Shown here in pieces: positions 39,838 to 47,541 of a stretch of DNA of 64,000 bases (the stretch's first letter is position 1; every line of letters starts with the position of its first letter). Both the position numbers and the translations under genes were made by a program. The notes under the pieces are model-generated. The model worked only from the letters and a program-made list of their open reading frames with translations, was not told the DNA's origin and did not search any database. Source of the DNA: an uncultured Bacillota bacterium (lineage in GTDB: Bacteria > Bacillota_I > Bacilli_A > RFN20 > CAG-826); assembly GCA_949293555.1 (NCBI GenBank), contig CASFDV010000003.1, positions 257,614 through 321,613 of the forward strand, read 5' to 3'.

Positions 39838-41049
39838 CTATTCTCCCTTCCCGGCCCGGCTCAGGGTGCTGACCCCGGCGTAGCCTTCCTCCATGGTCCC
39901 GCGGTAGGCCCCGCGGGCGGCGATCGCCCCCAGGAGGGGGATGAGCCCCGGGTCCATGGCCCCGGGGACGTCTGGCATGAGGGTCCTGGCGGACGAGACG
40001 CGCGGGAGCGAAAGCCTCCCGAGCTCCTCCGCGAGCCCCCGGAGGAGGGCGCCCCGCCCTCCGAGGAGGAGGGGGACCTTCATCTCCTGCGGGAGGCGCG
40101 CGCTTTCCGCGATCTGGAGGAGCGGGGCGCGGAGCCGTTCGCCGTAGGTCTTCAGAAAGCGACGGATGCTCTCGTCGAGGGCGTCCTGGTAGAGGGGGCG
40201 CCCCTCCTTCTCGAGGAGCGGCTCCTCGTGCTTCCACCTCTTCCCCACGAGCCCGCGCCTCTCCTTGAGGAGGGAAGCCTCCTCATGGGTCAGCTGGAGC
40301 TCGCGGGCGAGGTGGTCGGTGAGGTCCTCGCTCCCGAGGTCGAAGTAGCTCGCGGCGAAGGGCTTCCCCTTCCCCACGAGGGTCATGACGGTGCGCCGGG
40401 CGCCGATGTCGCAGTAGAAGTAGGCGTCGGGGACGTCCGGCTCCCCTTCCAGGAGGCAGGAGGAGGCGTAGCTCTCGACGAAGAGCTGCTCGACCCGGAA
40501 GCCGGCGCTCTCGACGAGCTGGCGGTAGTTCACCACGAGGGACTCCGGAAGGACATGGAGCATCGCCTTCATCGTGAGGACGTCGGAGCGCCTTCCGATC
40601 GGGGGCTTCCTGGAGATGGTGCCGTCCGATAGGAGGAAGCACTCCGGTACGATGTCGACGAGGCGGTAGCCGTCGGGGATCCTTTCCTTGCGGACGAGCG
40701 TGTGGACGTTGCTCACGTCCAGCTGCCCGATGACGTCGTCCCCGCTCACCACGTGCGTCCCTTTCTCGCACTGGAAGACGGCGAGGGAGAGGGAAGGGAG
40801 GAGGAGCACCGCGCTCCCGGAGTCGAGCTTCGCCCCCAGCTGGTCCTCCTCCCGCTCGCGGAAGGAGCGGAGCACCTGGCGGATGGCCTTGGTCTCCTCC
40901 TCCGTGTTCTTCCCGGGATGGAAGGGGCAGGGCAAGGGCCGCTCGGCCTTGTGGACGGGGACGGGGCGCCCGCCCCGCGCGTAGCCCGCCAGGTACTTGA
41001 CCGAGCCCGTCCCGATCTCGATCGCCGCCGTGTATTTCGTCGCGCTCAT
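39838..41049 (-). CDS. ftsA: Divergent cell division protein FtsA
   Basis: 403 aa actin-fold ATPase with the phosphate-1 motif AIEIGTGSVKYL (about 9-20), an SHS2-type subdomain, phosphate-2 YCDIGARRTVMT (about 214-225) and the adenosine motif LLLGGRGALLRGL. The C-terminus ends STLSRAGKGE, and I see no amphipathic membrane-targeting helix, which FtsA normally carries. It is placed before ftsZ. Its own promoter overlaps an 18-bp palindrome. Confidence 0.85.
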   Translation of the reverse strand: MSATKYTAAIEIGTGSVKYLAGYARGGRPVPVHKAERPLPCPFHPGKNTEEETKAIRQVLRSFREREEDQLGAKLDSGSAVLLLPSLSLAVFQCEKGTHVVSGDDVIGQLDVSNVHTLVRKERIPDGYRLVDIVPECFLLSDGTISRKPPIGRRSDVLTMKAMLHVLPESLVVNYRQLVESAGFRVEQLFVESYASSCLLEGEPDVPDAYFYCDIGARRTVMTLVGKGKPFAASYFDLGSEDLTDHLARELQLTHEEASLLKERRGLVGKRWKHEEPLLEKEGRPLYQDALDESIRRFLKTYGERLRAPLLQIAESARLPQEMKVPLLLGGRGALLRGLAEELGRLSLPRVSSARTLMPDVPGAMDPGLIPLLGAIAARGAYRGTMEEGYAGVSTLSRAGKGE

Positions 41050-41060
41050 ATTTCCTTGGC

Positions 41061-41093
41061 TCCTATCTTAAGATAGGACTCCTTGCGATTCAA
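41061..41093 (-). promoter_or_regulatory. ftsA promoter within an 18-bp palindrome
   Basis: -35 TTGAAT (41088-41093), 17-bp spacer, -10 TAAGAT (41065-41070). The -10 is embedded in the perfect palindrome TCCTATCTTAAGATAGGA (41061-41078), a likely operator. Confidence 0.65.
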
Positions 41094-41110
41094 CTAGGTC
41101 CTTGATAGGA

Positions 41111-41129
41111 AACTAGTAGTTTTCTAGTT
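41111..41129. repeat. AT-rich inverted repeat before ftsA
   Basis: AACTAG-N7-CTAGTT. Related AT-rich text with AGAAAACTACTA (minus strand) also lies after yceD (about 42909-42932), and ACTAGAAA before the HAD gene. Confidence 0.4.
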
Positions 41130-41141
41130 ATGCCTCCCATG

Positions 41142-41167
41142 AAAAAAGGGACGCCTTCCGACGTCCC
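41142..41167 (-). terminator. Terminator after the ftsL-like gene
   Basis: Stem GGGACG/CGTCCC followed by T6 on the minus strand. It separates mraZ-rsmH-ftsL-like from ftsA-ftsZ. Confidence 0.8.
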
Positions 41168-41220
41168 TTCATTCCTCCTGCCGGAAGGAGAGGCCGGCAG
41201 GAGGGAGGAACGGGCTGGTT

Positions 41221-41454
41221 CTACTCGCCCGGGGAGAGGAGAGGCTCCTCCTCCCCTTCGCGTCCCTCCTCTTCCCCGCGCTCGGAGGTTTCCTCGACCG
41301 CCTTGGCCTGGGCGAGGCGGTAGCTGATGCCGACGGGGATCGCCGCGGCGCCGGCGAGCGAAAGGAAGAGAAGCCCCAGGAGGCAGGTCGCCCGGAGGCG
41401 GTAGTAGAGGCGGCGGTGGCCGGTCTTCTCGAGCTTGTCCTTCATCATGATCAT
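41221..41454 (-). CDS. Small membrane protein in the ftsL position
   Basis: 77 aa: a basic N-terminus, one membrane segment (about 24-45) and a short acidic Glu-rich tail. The position between rsmH and ftsA and the topology match FtsL. The tail is too short for the usual extracytoplasmic coiled coil, so it is a reduced or analogous protein. ATG overlaps the rsmH stop (ATGA). Confidence 0.6.
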   Translation of the reverse strand: MIMMKDKLEKTGHRRLYYRLRATCLLGLLFLSLAGAAAIPVGISYRLAQAKAVEETSERGEEEGREGEEEPLLSPGE

Positions 41455-42380
41455 GGGCGGATCCTCCTGATGGCACGGAGCTTGGCGCTCTTGGCGCGGC
41501 GGTTCCGTTCGACTTCCTCCTCGCTTGGGAGGATGGGGCGCGGCGTGAGGTCCTCGAAGGAAGGGACCTCGTCGACGGGATGGTGGCGGGATCCCTCGAC
41601 CCTTGATAGGGCGCGGAAGCGCCTCTTCACGAGCCGGTCCTCGAGGGAATGGAAGGTGATGATGGCGGCGACTCCCCCGACATCGAGCGCCTCGGGGATG
41701 TCCCGGAGCATGTCCTCTAGCGCCCCGAGCTCGTCGTTGACGGCGATCCTTAGCGCCTGGAAGGTTTGCTTCGCCGGATGCCCCTTCCCGTGGATGCCCT
41801 TCGGCCCCTTGGCCTCGCGGACGAGGTCCACGAGCTCCCCGGTCGTCCTCACGGGACGCCCTTCCTCCCTCCTCCGGGCGATGAGGCGGGCGATCTTTGA
41901 GGCGTCATGCTCCTCCCCGTACTCGAGGAGGATCTTCCGGAGCGAGCGCTCGTCGAGCTCCTCCAGGAGGCGGGCGGCGCTCTTTCCCTTCCCGGGGTCC
42001 ATCCTCATGTCGAGGGGGGCGTCCGTCCTATAGGAGAAGCCCCGCTCCCCTTCGTCGAACTGAGGGCTGCTCACCCCGAGGTCGGCGAGGATCCCGTCGA
42101 CCTTCCCAACCCCTCGGGAACGGATTTCCCCGAGGAAGTCCCGGAAGTTCGCCTTGATGGCCTCGTGCTCCCCGGGGAAGGAAGCGAGGCGTCTCCCGCC
42201 TTCCTCGATGGCCTCGGGGTCGACGTCGAAGGAGAGAAGCCTTCCCTTTCCCTCGAGCCGGCGGAGGATCTCCTCCGAGTGGCCGCCTCTTCCAAGAGTC
42301 AGGTCGAGGTAGGTCCCCCCGGGACGGACGTCGAGGAGGCGGAGCGCCTCCTTGAGGAGGACCGGCTCATGGGCGCCCAT
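41451..42380 (-). CDS. rsmH: 16S rRNA (cytosine-N4) methyltransferase RsmH
   Basis: 309 aa. SAM motif YLDLTLGRGGHSEEIL (about 24-39), FDVDPEA, ILADLGVSSPQFDEGERGFSY and a C-terminal NRRAKSAKLRAIRR. Methylates C1402 of 16S rRNA. Second gene of the dcw cluster, overlapping mraZ by 14 bp. Confidence 0.97.
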   Translation of the reverse strand: MGAHEPVLLKEALRLLDVRPGGTYLDLTLGRGGHSEEILRRLEGKGRLLSFDVDPEAIEEGGRRLASFPGEHEAIKANFRDFLGEIRSRGVGKVDGILADLGVSSPQFDEGERGFSYRTDAPLDMRMDPGKGKSAARLLEELDERSLRKILLEYGEEHDASKIARLIARRREEGRPVRTTGELVDLVREAKGPKGIHGKGHPAKQTFQALRIAVNDELGALEDMLRDIPEALDVGGVAAIITFHSLEDRLVKRRFRALSRVEGSRHHPVDEVPSFEDLTPRPILPSEEEVERNRRAKSAKLRAIRRIRP

Positions 42381-42810
42381 TGCGGGACACCCTTTCCGCG
42401 AGCTCCTCGAAGCCCGGCGCCTTCTTCGCGAGGTAGTCGTCGTACGCCTTCTGGTCCCACACCTCGAAGTGGTCGAGGGCGCCGATGATGGCGACCTCCG
42501 TCCCGATCTGGAGGCGGCGCAGGAGCTCCGTCGGGAGCTGGGCGCGGCCGTGGGAGTCGACCTGGAGGGGTTCGACGCTTGCGGCGCTGAGCCTCACGTA
42601 GTCGCGGGCGTCCTGGTCGAGGTAGTCCCGCCCCTCGAGCTCGGAGAGCTTCTTCTGGAAGCCTTCCTCGTCGTAGACGGCAAGGGCCCCGTCGAAGCCC
42701 TGGAGGGCGAAAAGGGTCGCGCCGGGGGCGAACTTCGCCAGGCGCGAGGGGATCTGGAGGCGCCGCTTCTCGTCGAGCGAGCGGCTATAGGTCCCGAAAT
42801 ACTTTCCCAC
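42367..42810 (-). CDS. mraZ: Transcriptional regulator MraZ
   Basis: 147 aa from a GTG giving the family-typical start (V/M)GKYFGTYSRSLDEKRRLQIPSR. Two SpoVT/AbrB-like DNA-binding modules are visible (about 1-50 and 75-125, VDSHGRAQLPTELLRRL). It regulates the dcw cluster. In-frame ATGs at 42831 and 42843 would add 7 or 11 residues not typical of the family. The SD here is weak. Confidence 0.9.
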   Translation of the reverse strand: MGKYFGTYSRSLDEKRRLQIPSRLAKFAPGATLFALQGFDGALAVYDEEGFQKKLSELEGRDYLDQDARDYVRLSAASVEPLQVDSHGRAQLPTELLRRLQIGTEVAIIGALDHFEVWDQKAYDDYLAKKAPGFEELAERVSRNGRP

Positions 42811-42819
42811 TTCTTCCCA
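42805..42819 (-). promoter_or_regulatory. Candidate MraZ-binding direct repeats
   Basis: Two TGGGA repeats 10 bp apart (42815-42819 and 42805-42809), i.e. TGGGA-N5-TGGGA, in the mraZ leader and start codon region. MraZ of E. coli binds TGGGN repeats separated by 5 bp, so autoregulation is likely. A candidate promoter upstream is -35 TTGGAA, 18-bp spacer, -10 TATCCT. Confidence 0.55.
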
Positions 42820-42876
42820 CCTCGCGCACATAGGATAGTGCATTGCCCCCGTTCCTTCCAAGGGATTTCGGACGAG

Positions 42877-42908
42877 AAAAAAAGGCGGCAAGGGAGCCCT
42901 CGACCGCC
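42877..42908 (-). terminator. Terminator after yceD (pheST operon)
   Basis: Stem GGCGG/CCGCC with an inner GGG/CCC pairing, followed by T7 on the minus strand. Confidence 0.92.
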
Positions 42909-42932
42909 TATTAGTAGTTTTCTTGTAGTTAT

Positions 42933-43376
42933 TTAGTTATTCACGGAATCCTCGTCCGTCTTGCTTCCATCGAGCATTTCGGAGCGAACGACCCGGAGGG
43001 GCAGCTCGGAGCGGATCGCAAGGGCCGCCACCAGGGAAAGATCGAGCTCCTTCCCCGGGAGGATGTAGGCGAGGGAGTCCTCCTCCCCCACGAGCTCCTC
43101 CTCGAGGGCGGGGTCCTCCTCGTCGAAGACGTAGACCGGCTCCTCGAGGAAGGCGTGCCAGCGGAAGGGCTCGAGGTCCTCCCCGTCCTCGAGCGTGAGC
43201 TCGGCCTCGGCCCGGAGGAAGAGGCGGATGGCCTTGGGGGCGAGGCGCTCCATCTCCCCCTTGTAGCGAAGCCCTTCCATCCCGAGGAGAGGGGCGCGCG
43301 GGAGGAAGCCCTCCGGGAGCCCGTCCCCTTCGAAAGGGGTCGGGGCGAAGGGCACCTGGGACTTGAGGATCCTCAC
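42933..43376 (-). CDS. yceD: DUF177/YceD family protein
   Basis: 147 aa from a GTG overlapping the pheT stop (GTGA). The family pattern is visible: an AEAELTLEDGEDLEPFRW strand pair, a DEED/EEEL acidic middle, and ...ELDLSLVAALAIRSELPLRVV near the end. The Cys residues of the usual LPCxRC segment are missing. YceD is linked to 23S rRNA/ribosome assembly and normally precedes rpmF; here a terminator follows and no L32 gene is present. Confidence 0.7.
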   Translation of the reverse strand: MRILKSQVPFAPTPFEGDGLPEGFLPRAPLLGMEGLRYKGEMERLAPKAIRLFLRAEAELTLEDGEDLEPFRWHAFLEEPVYVFDEEDPALEEELVGEEDSLAYILPGKELDLSLVAALAIRSELPLRVVRSEMLDGSKTDEDSVNN

Positions 43377-45751
43377 GCGCGGACCTCCGCGCCGAGCTTC
43401 TCCTCGAGGGCCTTCCGCGCCTTCCCGACGGCTTCCTGGATCTCCTCCTCGCCGAGGGTCTTCCCCTCGTCCTGGAGGAAGAGGGCGATCGCTAGGGACT
43501 TCTTCCCCGCGGGAATCCCTTCCCCGCGGTACTCGTCGAAGGGAAGGACGTCCTTGATGAGGCGGGAGGCGCGGGAGGCGCATTCCTTCACCTCGCGGAA
43601 GGGGATCCCTTCCCCGAGGAGGAGGGCGAGGTCCCTCCTGGTCCCCGGGAAGCGCGGGGGGACCTTGGCCTTGCTCCCCTCGCCCGGAAGGGAGAGGAGG
43701 AGCGCGAGGTCGATCTCCATGAGCGAGCCCGAGCGGAGCCCCCTCCTCTTGAGCTCGCTGGGGTGGAGCTCGCCGAGGACGGCGAGCGGCTTGTTCCCGA
43801 CGAGGGCCAGCGCGCTCCGGCCGGGATGGAACTCGTCCCGCTCCGTCCTGAGGGACTCGAAGCGGACCCTGCCCCCCTTGATCCCGAGGAACTGGAGGAT
43901 GTCCTCGAGGATTCCCTTGAGGTCGAAGTACCCGTAGGGCGCCTTCTCCATGAGCGAACGGGTCTTCCTCTCCCCCATGAGGGCGATGGCGAGCCTCTCG
44001 CCCTGCTTCCCCTTGGCGAACGCCTCGCCGATCTCGAAGAAGGCGAGGTCGCTCACCTGGCGGGCCTGGTTATGGGCCATCGCCTCGATGAGGGAGGGAA
44101 GGAGGCTCTTCCGGTAGGAGAGGCGGTCCTCGGTGAGGGGGTTCCTGACCCGGAGGGACTCCCCTTCCAGGAGATAGGGATAGCTTCCTTCCTCTTCCTT
44201 CGGGAGGAGGGAGTAGGTGAGGGCTTCCGAAAGCCCCTTGTGGCGGAGGAGCCGCCGGAGGGCCCTCTTCCTTTCCTGGCGCGGGGTAAGCCCTCCCTCG
44301 GGAGGAAGGGAAGGGAGGCGCGCGGGCACCTTCCCGTAGCCAAGGAGGCGGATGACTTCCTCGGAGATGTCCGCTTCCCCGAGGACGTCGATCCGGCGGA
44401 GGGGCACCTCGACGAGGAGGGCGTCCCCGTCCTTCTCGACGTGGAAGCTCTCGCTTTCGAGGGCGGACAGAACCTCGTCCTCGTCCAGGCTCGTCCCGAG
44501 CCTCCGATTGATCGCAAGGAGGCTCGTCCTGATCTTCCTGGGGGCAGGGGCGCTCCCTCCATATAGGGCGATCCCCGAGAGGGAGTCGGGCTCGGAAAGC
44601 TCCTTCACGAGGGCAAGCGCGTAGGCAAGCGCCTCCTCCTGGAGGGGGGCGATGCCTTTAGCGAAGCGCTGGCTGCTCTCGCTCTGGAGGCCGAGCCTCG
44701 TGGAGGTCCTCCTGACGCTCGCCCCGTCGAAGAGGGCGCTTTCGACGAGGATGTTCCTCGTGCCCTCGTCCACCGCGCACTCCATCGAGGTCATCACGCC
44801 CCCGAGGCACATCGTCCGTCCCTTCGAGGCGATGGAGATGTCCCCTTTCTTCAGGAGGTACTTCTTCCCGTCCATGGCCTCCCACTCGCCCTCGATGTCG
44901 TCCCGGGCCTCGAGCCTTGCTTCCGGAAGCTTGTCGAGGTCGTACATGTTGAAGGGCTGGCCGGTGAGGAGCATCGCGTAGTTGCCGATGTCGACGATGT
45001 TGTTGATGGGGCGGACCCCGGAGGCGATGAGGCGGAGGCGGAGCCACCGGGGCGAGGGATGGATCTTGACCCCCCGGGCCTCGGCGAGGGCGAAGCGCGG
45101 GCACTTCCCCGTGAGGGAGGAGGGAAGGACGGAAGGCGCCTTCCCTTCGATCCTGGGCGCCTCGGGGAGCCGGGGCTCCCGGTGGAGGAGGGTCGCCGTC
45201 TCCTGGGCGACCTGGAGCATCGCGTTCATGTCGCTCCGGTTGGCGAGGAGCTTGAGCTCGAGGACGACGTCGTCGAGCCCGAGCCAGGAAAGGGGCTCTT
45301 CCCCGACCGGGGCCTCCTCCGGAAGCTCCTCGATCCCCGCGCACTGGCGTTCCGAAAGGAACTTCCGGTCCATCCCGAGCTCGAGGAGGGAGCAGCACAT
45401 GCCCTCGCTCTCGACGCCGCGGATCTTGCTCTTCTTGATCGTGATGCCGGGAAGAAGAGCCCCTTCCGTCGCGACGATGACCTTGAGGCCCTCCCGCGCG
45501 TTGGGGGCGCCGCAGACGATCTGGCGGACCCCCCTCTCCTTCCCCTCGTCCACCTGGAGGACGTGGAGGTGGTCGCTATCGGGATGGGGAAGACAGGAAA
45601 GGACCTTCCCGATCACGAGGCCCGTCCCCGAGGCGAGGGGGCGGATCTCCTCCACCTCGACCCCGGCGAGGGTCATCTTCTCGGCGAGCTCCTCCGGGGA
45701 GACCCCCGTCAGGTCGACGTACTCCCCGAGCCACTTGTAGGAAACCTTCAT
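43373..45751 (-). CDS. pheT: Phenylalanyl-tRNA synthetase beta subunit
   Basis: 792 aa. N-terminal EMAP/tRNA-binding domain (GLVIGKVLSCLPHPDSDHLHVLQVD, about 43-67 in two blocks), B3/B4 editing region, B5 domain and a C-terminal ferredoxin-like anticodon-binding domain (PPRFPGTRRDLALLL). Forms an alpha2-beta2 enzyme with PheS, encoded 3 bp upstream. Confidence 0.97.
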   Translation of the reverse strand: MKVSYKWLGEYVDLTGVSPEELAEKMTLAGVEVEEIRPLASGTGLVIGKVLSCLPHPDSDHLHVLQVDEGKERGVRQIVCGAPNAREGLKVIVATEGALLPGITIKKSKIRGVESEGMCCSLLELGMDRKFLSERQCAGIEELPEEAPVGEEPLSWLGLDDVVLELKLLANRSDMNAMLQVAQETATLLHREPRLPEAPRIEGKAPSVLPSSLTGKCPRFALAEARGVKIHPSPRWLRLRLIASGVRPINNIVDIGNYAMLLTGQPFNMYDLDKLPEARLEARDDIEGEWEAMDGKKYLLKKGDISIASKGRTMCLGGVMTSMECAVDEGTRNILVESALFDGASVRRTSTRLGLQSESSQRFAKGIAPLQEEALAYALALVKELSEPDSLSGIALYGGSAPAPRKIRTSLLAINRRLGTSLDEDEVLSALESESFHVEKDGDALLVEVPLRRIDVLGEADISEEVIRLLGYGKVPARLPSLPPEGGLTPRQERKRALRRLLRHKGLSEALTYSLLPKEEEGSYPYLLEGESLRVRNPLTEDRLSYRKSLLPSLIEAMAHNQARQVSDLAFFEIGEAFAKGKQGERLAIALMGERKTRSLMEKAPYGYFDLKGILEDILQFLGIKGGRVRFESLRTERDEFHPGRSALALVGNKPLAVLGELHPSELKRRGLRSGSLMEIDLALLLSLPGEGSKAKVPPRFPGTRRDLALLLGEGIPFREVKECASRASRLIKDVLPFDEYRGEGIPAGKKSLAIALFLQDEGKTLGEEEIQEAVGKARKALEEKLGAEVRA

Positions 45752-45754
45752 CCT

Positions 45755-46801
45755 CTATTCCTCCTCATGGAAGCCCGCGAGGAAGCGGGCGTCGTCCTGG
45801 TAGAAGCGCCGGATGTCGTCGATGCCGTAGCGGAGCATCGCCACGCGCTCGATGCCGACCCCGAAGGCGAAGCCCTGGTAGCGCTCCGGGTCGTAGCCGC
45901 CCTTCCTCAATACGTCGGGATGGACCTCCCCGGCCCCGAGGATCTCGATCCAGCCCGTCCCCTTGCACATGGGGCAGCCCTTCCCCTCGCAGCGCGCGCA
46001 GCTCACGTCGACCTCGACGGAAGGCTCGGTGAAGGGGAAGTAGGAGCTCCGGAGGCGGATCTCGCGCTTCTCCCCGAACATCTTCTTGGCGAAGAGGGCG
46101 AGGGTGCCCTTGAGGTCGGCCATCGAGACCCCTTCCCCAACGAGGAGCCCCTCGACCTGGCCGAACTGGTGGCTGTGGGTCATGTCGTCGTCGTCCCGGC
46201 GGTAGCACTTCCCCGGCGAGATGATGGCGAGCGGCCCCTTCTCCTCGTTCTCCTCGAGGACGTGCGCCTGGGAGGCGGAGGTCTGGGTGCGGAGGAGCCC
46301 CTCCCCCTCGAGGTAGAAGGTGTCCTGCATGTCGCGGGCGGGGTGGTCCTCGGGCATGTTGAGGAGTTCGAAGTTATAGCGCTCCGTCTCCACGTCATGC
46401 CCTTCCTCGACCCGGTAGCCCATCTCGGTGAAGATCGAGACGATCTCGTCCTCGATGAGGCGGAAGGGGTTGATCGCGCCGATCCCGTCCCTCCTTCCGG
46501 GAAGGGTGACGTCCACCCTTTCCTGCTCAAGCCTCTCGGCGAGCTCTTCCTCGCGGAGCGCCCTTTCCTTCTCCTGGAAGAGGGACTCGAGGGACCTCCT
46601 CGCCTCGTTGAGGAAGGCCCCGAGGCGCCCCCTCTCCTCGGGGGAAGCCTCGCGGAGCCTTCCCATCAGGGCGCTCAGGGGCGCCTTCTTGCTCAGGTGG
46701 CGGTTCCGCCACTCCTGGAGGGAAGGAAGGGAATGGACTTCCTCTAGTTCCTTCCCGGCCTCTTCCCGGAGGCGCCCTGCCTCCTGGATCGCTTCTTCCA
46801 T
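45755..46801 (-). CDS. pheS: Phenylalanyl-tRNA synthetase alpha subunit
   Basis: 348 aa from MEEAIQEAG with a perfect SD (AAGGAGGT). N-terminal coiled coil (about 1-95), class II motif 2 region with the SPGKCYRRD block, a Cys-rich knuckle CARCEGKGCPMC, and motif 3 GFAFGVGIERVAML. First gene of pheS-pheT-yceD, under T-box control. Confidence 0.97.
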   Translation of the reverse strand: MEEAIQEAGRLREEAGKELEEVHSLPSLQEWRNRHLSKKAPLSALMGRLREASPEERGRLGAFLNEARRSLESLFQEKERALREEELAERLEQERVDVTLPGRRDGIGAINPFRLIEDEIVSIFTEMGYRVEEGHDVETERYNFELLNMPEDHPARDMQDTFYLEGEGLLRTQTSASQAHVLEENEEKGPLAIISPGKCYRRDDDDMTHSHQFGQVEGLLVGEGVSMADLKGTLALFAKKMFGEKREIRLRSSYFPFTEPSVEVDVSCARCEGKGCPMCKGTGWIEILGAGEVHPDVLRKGGYDPERYQGFAFGVGIERVAMLRYGIDDIRRFYQDDARFLAGFHEEE

Positions 46802-46809
46802 CCGGAATA

Positions 46810-47035
46810 CCTCCTTCTTGAAACAAAAGGGACGGCCGGGAACGGGCAATCGCCCGCGGTGCCATCCCGCTTCGGGCACGGCGTGCCCGCTCTTTCGCCC
46901 CTAACCCCGGGCGGGGGCGGGTCTCCCCGCGTCCTCCCGGGGCGAATTCGCCGGAGCCATCCCAGGGCGGTCTCTCTCCTCGCCCCTCCCACGTGGGAAG
47001 TTCCTGCCGGCTACTATTCCCGATCAACGGACTGG
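46810..47035 (-). promoter_or_regulatory. T-box riboswitch upstream of pheST
   Basis: Stem I AGAGAG element with a GGGATGG loop, a TTC (Phe) specifier at 46944-46946, T-box core GGGATGGCACCGCGG (46854-46868). A terminator pairs GGGATGGC with GCCGTCCC, then TTTTGTTT. A -10 CATAAT (47039-47044) lies upstream with a poor -35. Confidence 0.87.
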
Positions 47036-47044
47036 GGAATTATG

Positions 47045-47217
47045 CGCGGGCGCACGGGAAAGGGCTAGCCCCGGCTTTGGAAAGCGTCCGGCGACGCCGA
47101 GGCTTGGGAAAGATGGGTGGAAAGCGTCTCGGAACAGAAGGGCAGGTTAGCGGCAGCGGGGCCTATAAGGGGGGTAGAGGGGGACGAAGAGATGCTTGGT
47201 TTTGAGGATGAGGAAGA
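47045..47217. other. Intergenic region between pheST leader and small gene
   Basis: Purine-rich plus strand. TATAAG at 47163 could be a -10 for the small plus-strand gene, but no matched -35 is seen. No gene recognised. Confidence 0.3.
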
Positions 47218-47541
47218 ATGATTCTGTTCTATCCAAGGCGGAAACGTCATTTCAGGGGGCATGCGACGAGGAACGGCTCCCATCCTTGCTATATCGTGGG
47301 AGAAACATCTTCCACATATCTGTATTTCGGACTGACTCACGCCAGAAAAAAGGGGAAGGGACACGCGAACTATCGTCTTTCCGTCAACCCAAAGAAAGGC
47401 GACCCCAGCACCGCATACCTTCGGAAGGCGCTTTGCGAAGATGAAAAAAGGCGGTTCACCCTGATGCCTTACGCGAATTACGAAATCGCAGATGAAGATG
47501 ATGATTACGTAGATGGCTTGCTAAAGAAAAGGAAGAAATAA
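47218..47541 (+). CDS. Small basic protein, unknown
   Basis: 107 aa, Lys/Arg/His-rich (YPRRKRHFRGHATRNGSHP at the start, LLKKRKK at the end) with an acidic patch EDDDYVD near the C-terminus. The ATG follows GAGGATGAGGAAG, an acceptable SD. No membrane segment. Codon use is far more AT-rich than its neighbours, which suggests later acquisition. The pattern (YIVGET, FGLTHA, KGKGHANYRL) looks like a real folded family, but I cannot name it. It is alone, with non-coding sequence after it. Confidence 0.6.
   Translation: MILFYPRRKRHFRGHATRNGSHPCYIVGETSSTYLYFGLTHARKKGKGHANYRLSVNPKKGDPSTAYLRKALCEDEKRRFTLMPYANYEIADEDDDYVDGLLKKRKK

Noticed and set aside
38703-46801. UGA read as tryptophan (mycoplasma code)
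   Set aside because: Genes end cleanly at TGA (ileS, pheT, rsmH) and Trp is written TGG throughout, so the standard bacterial code applies.
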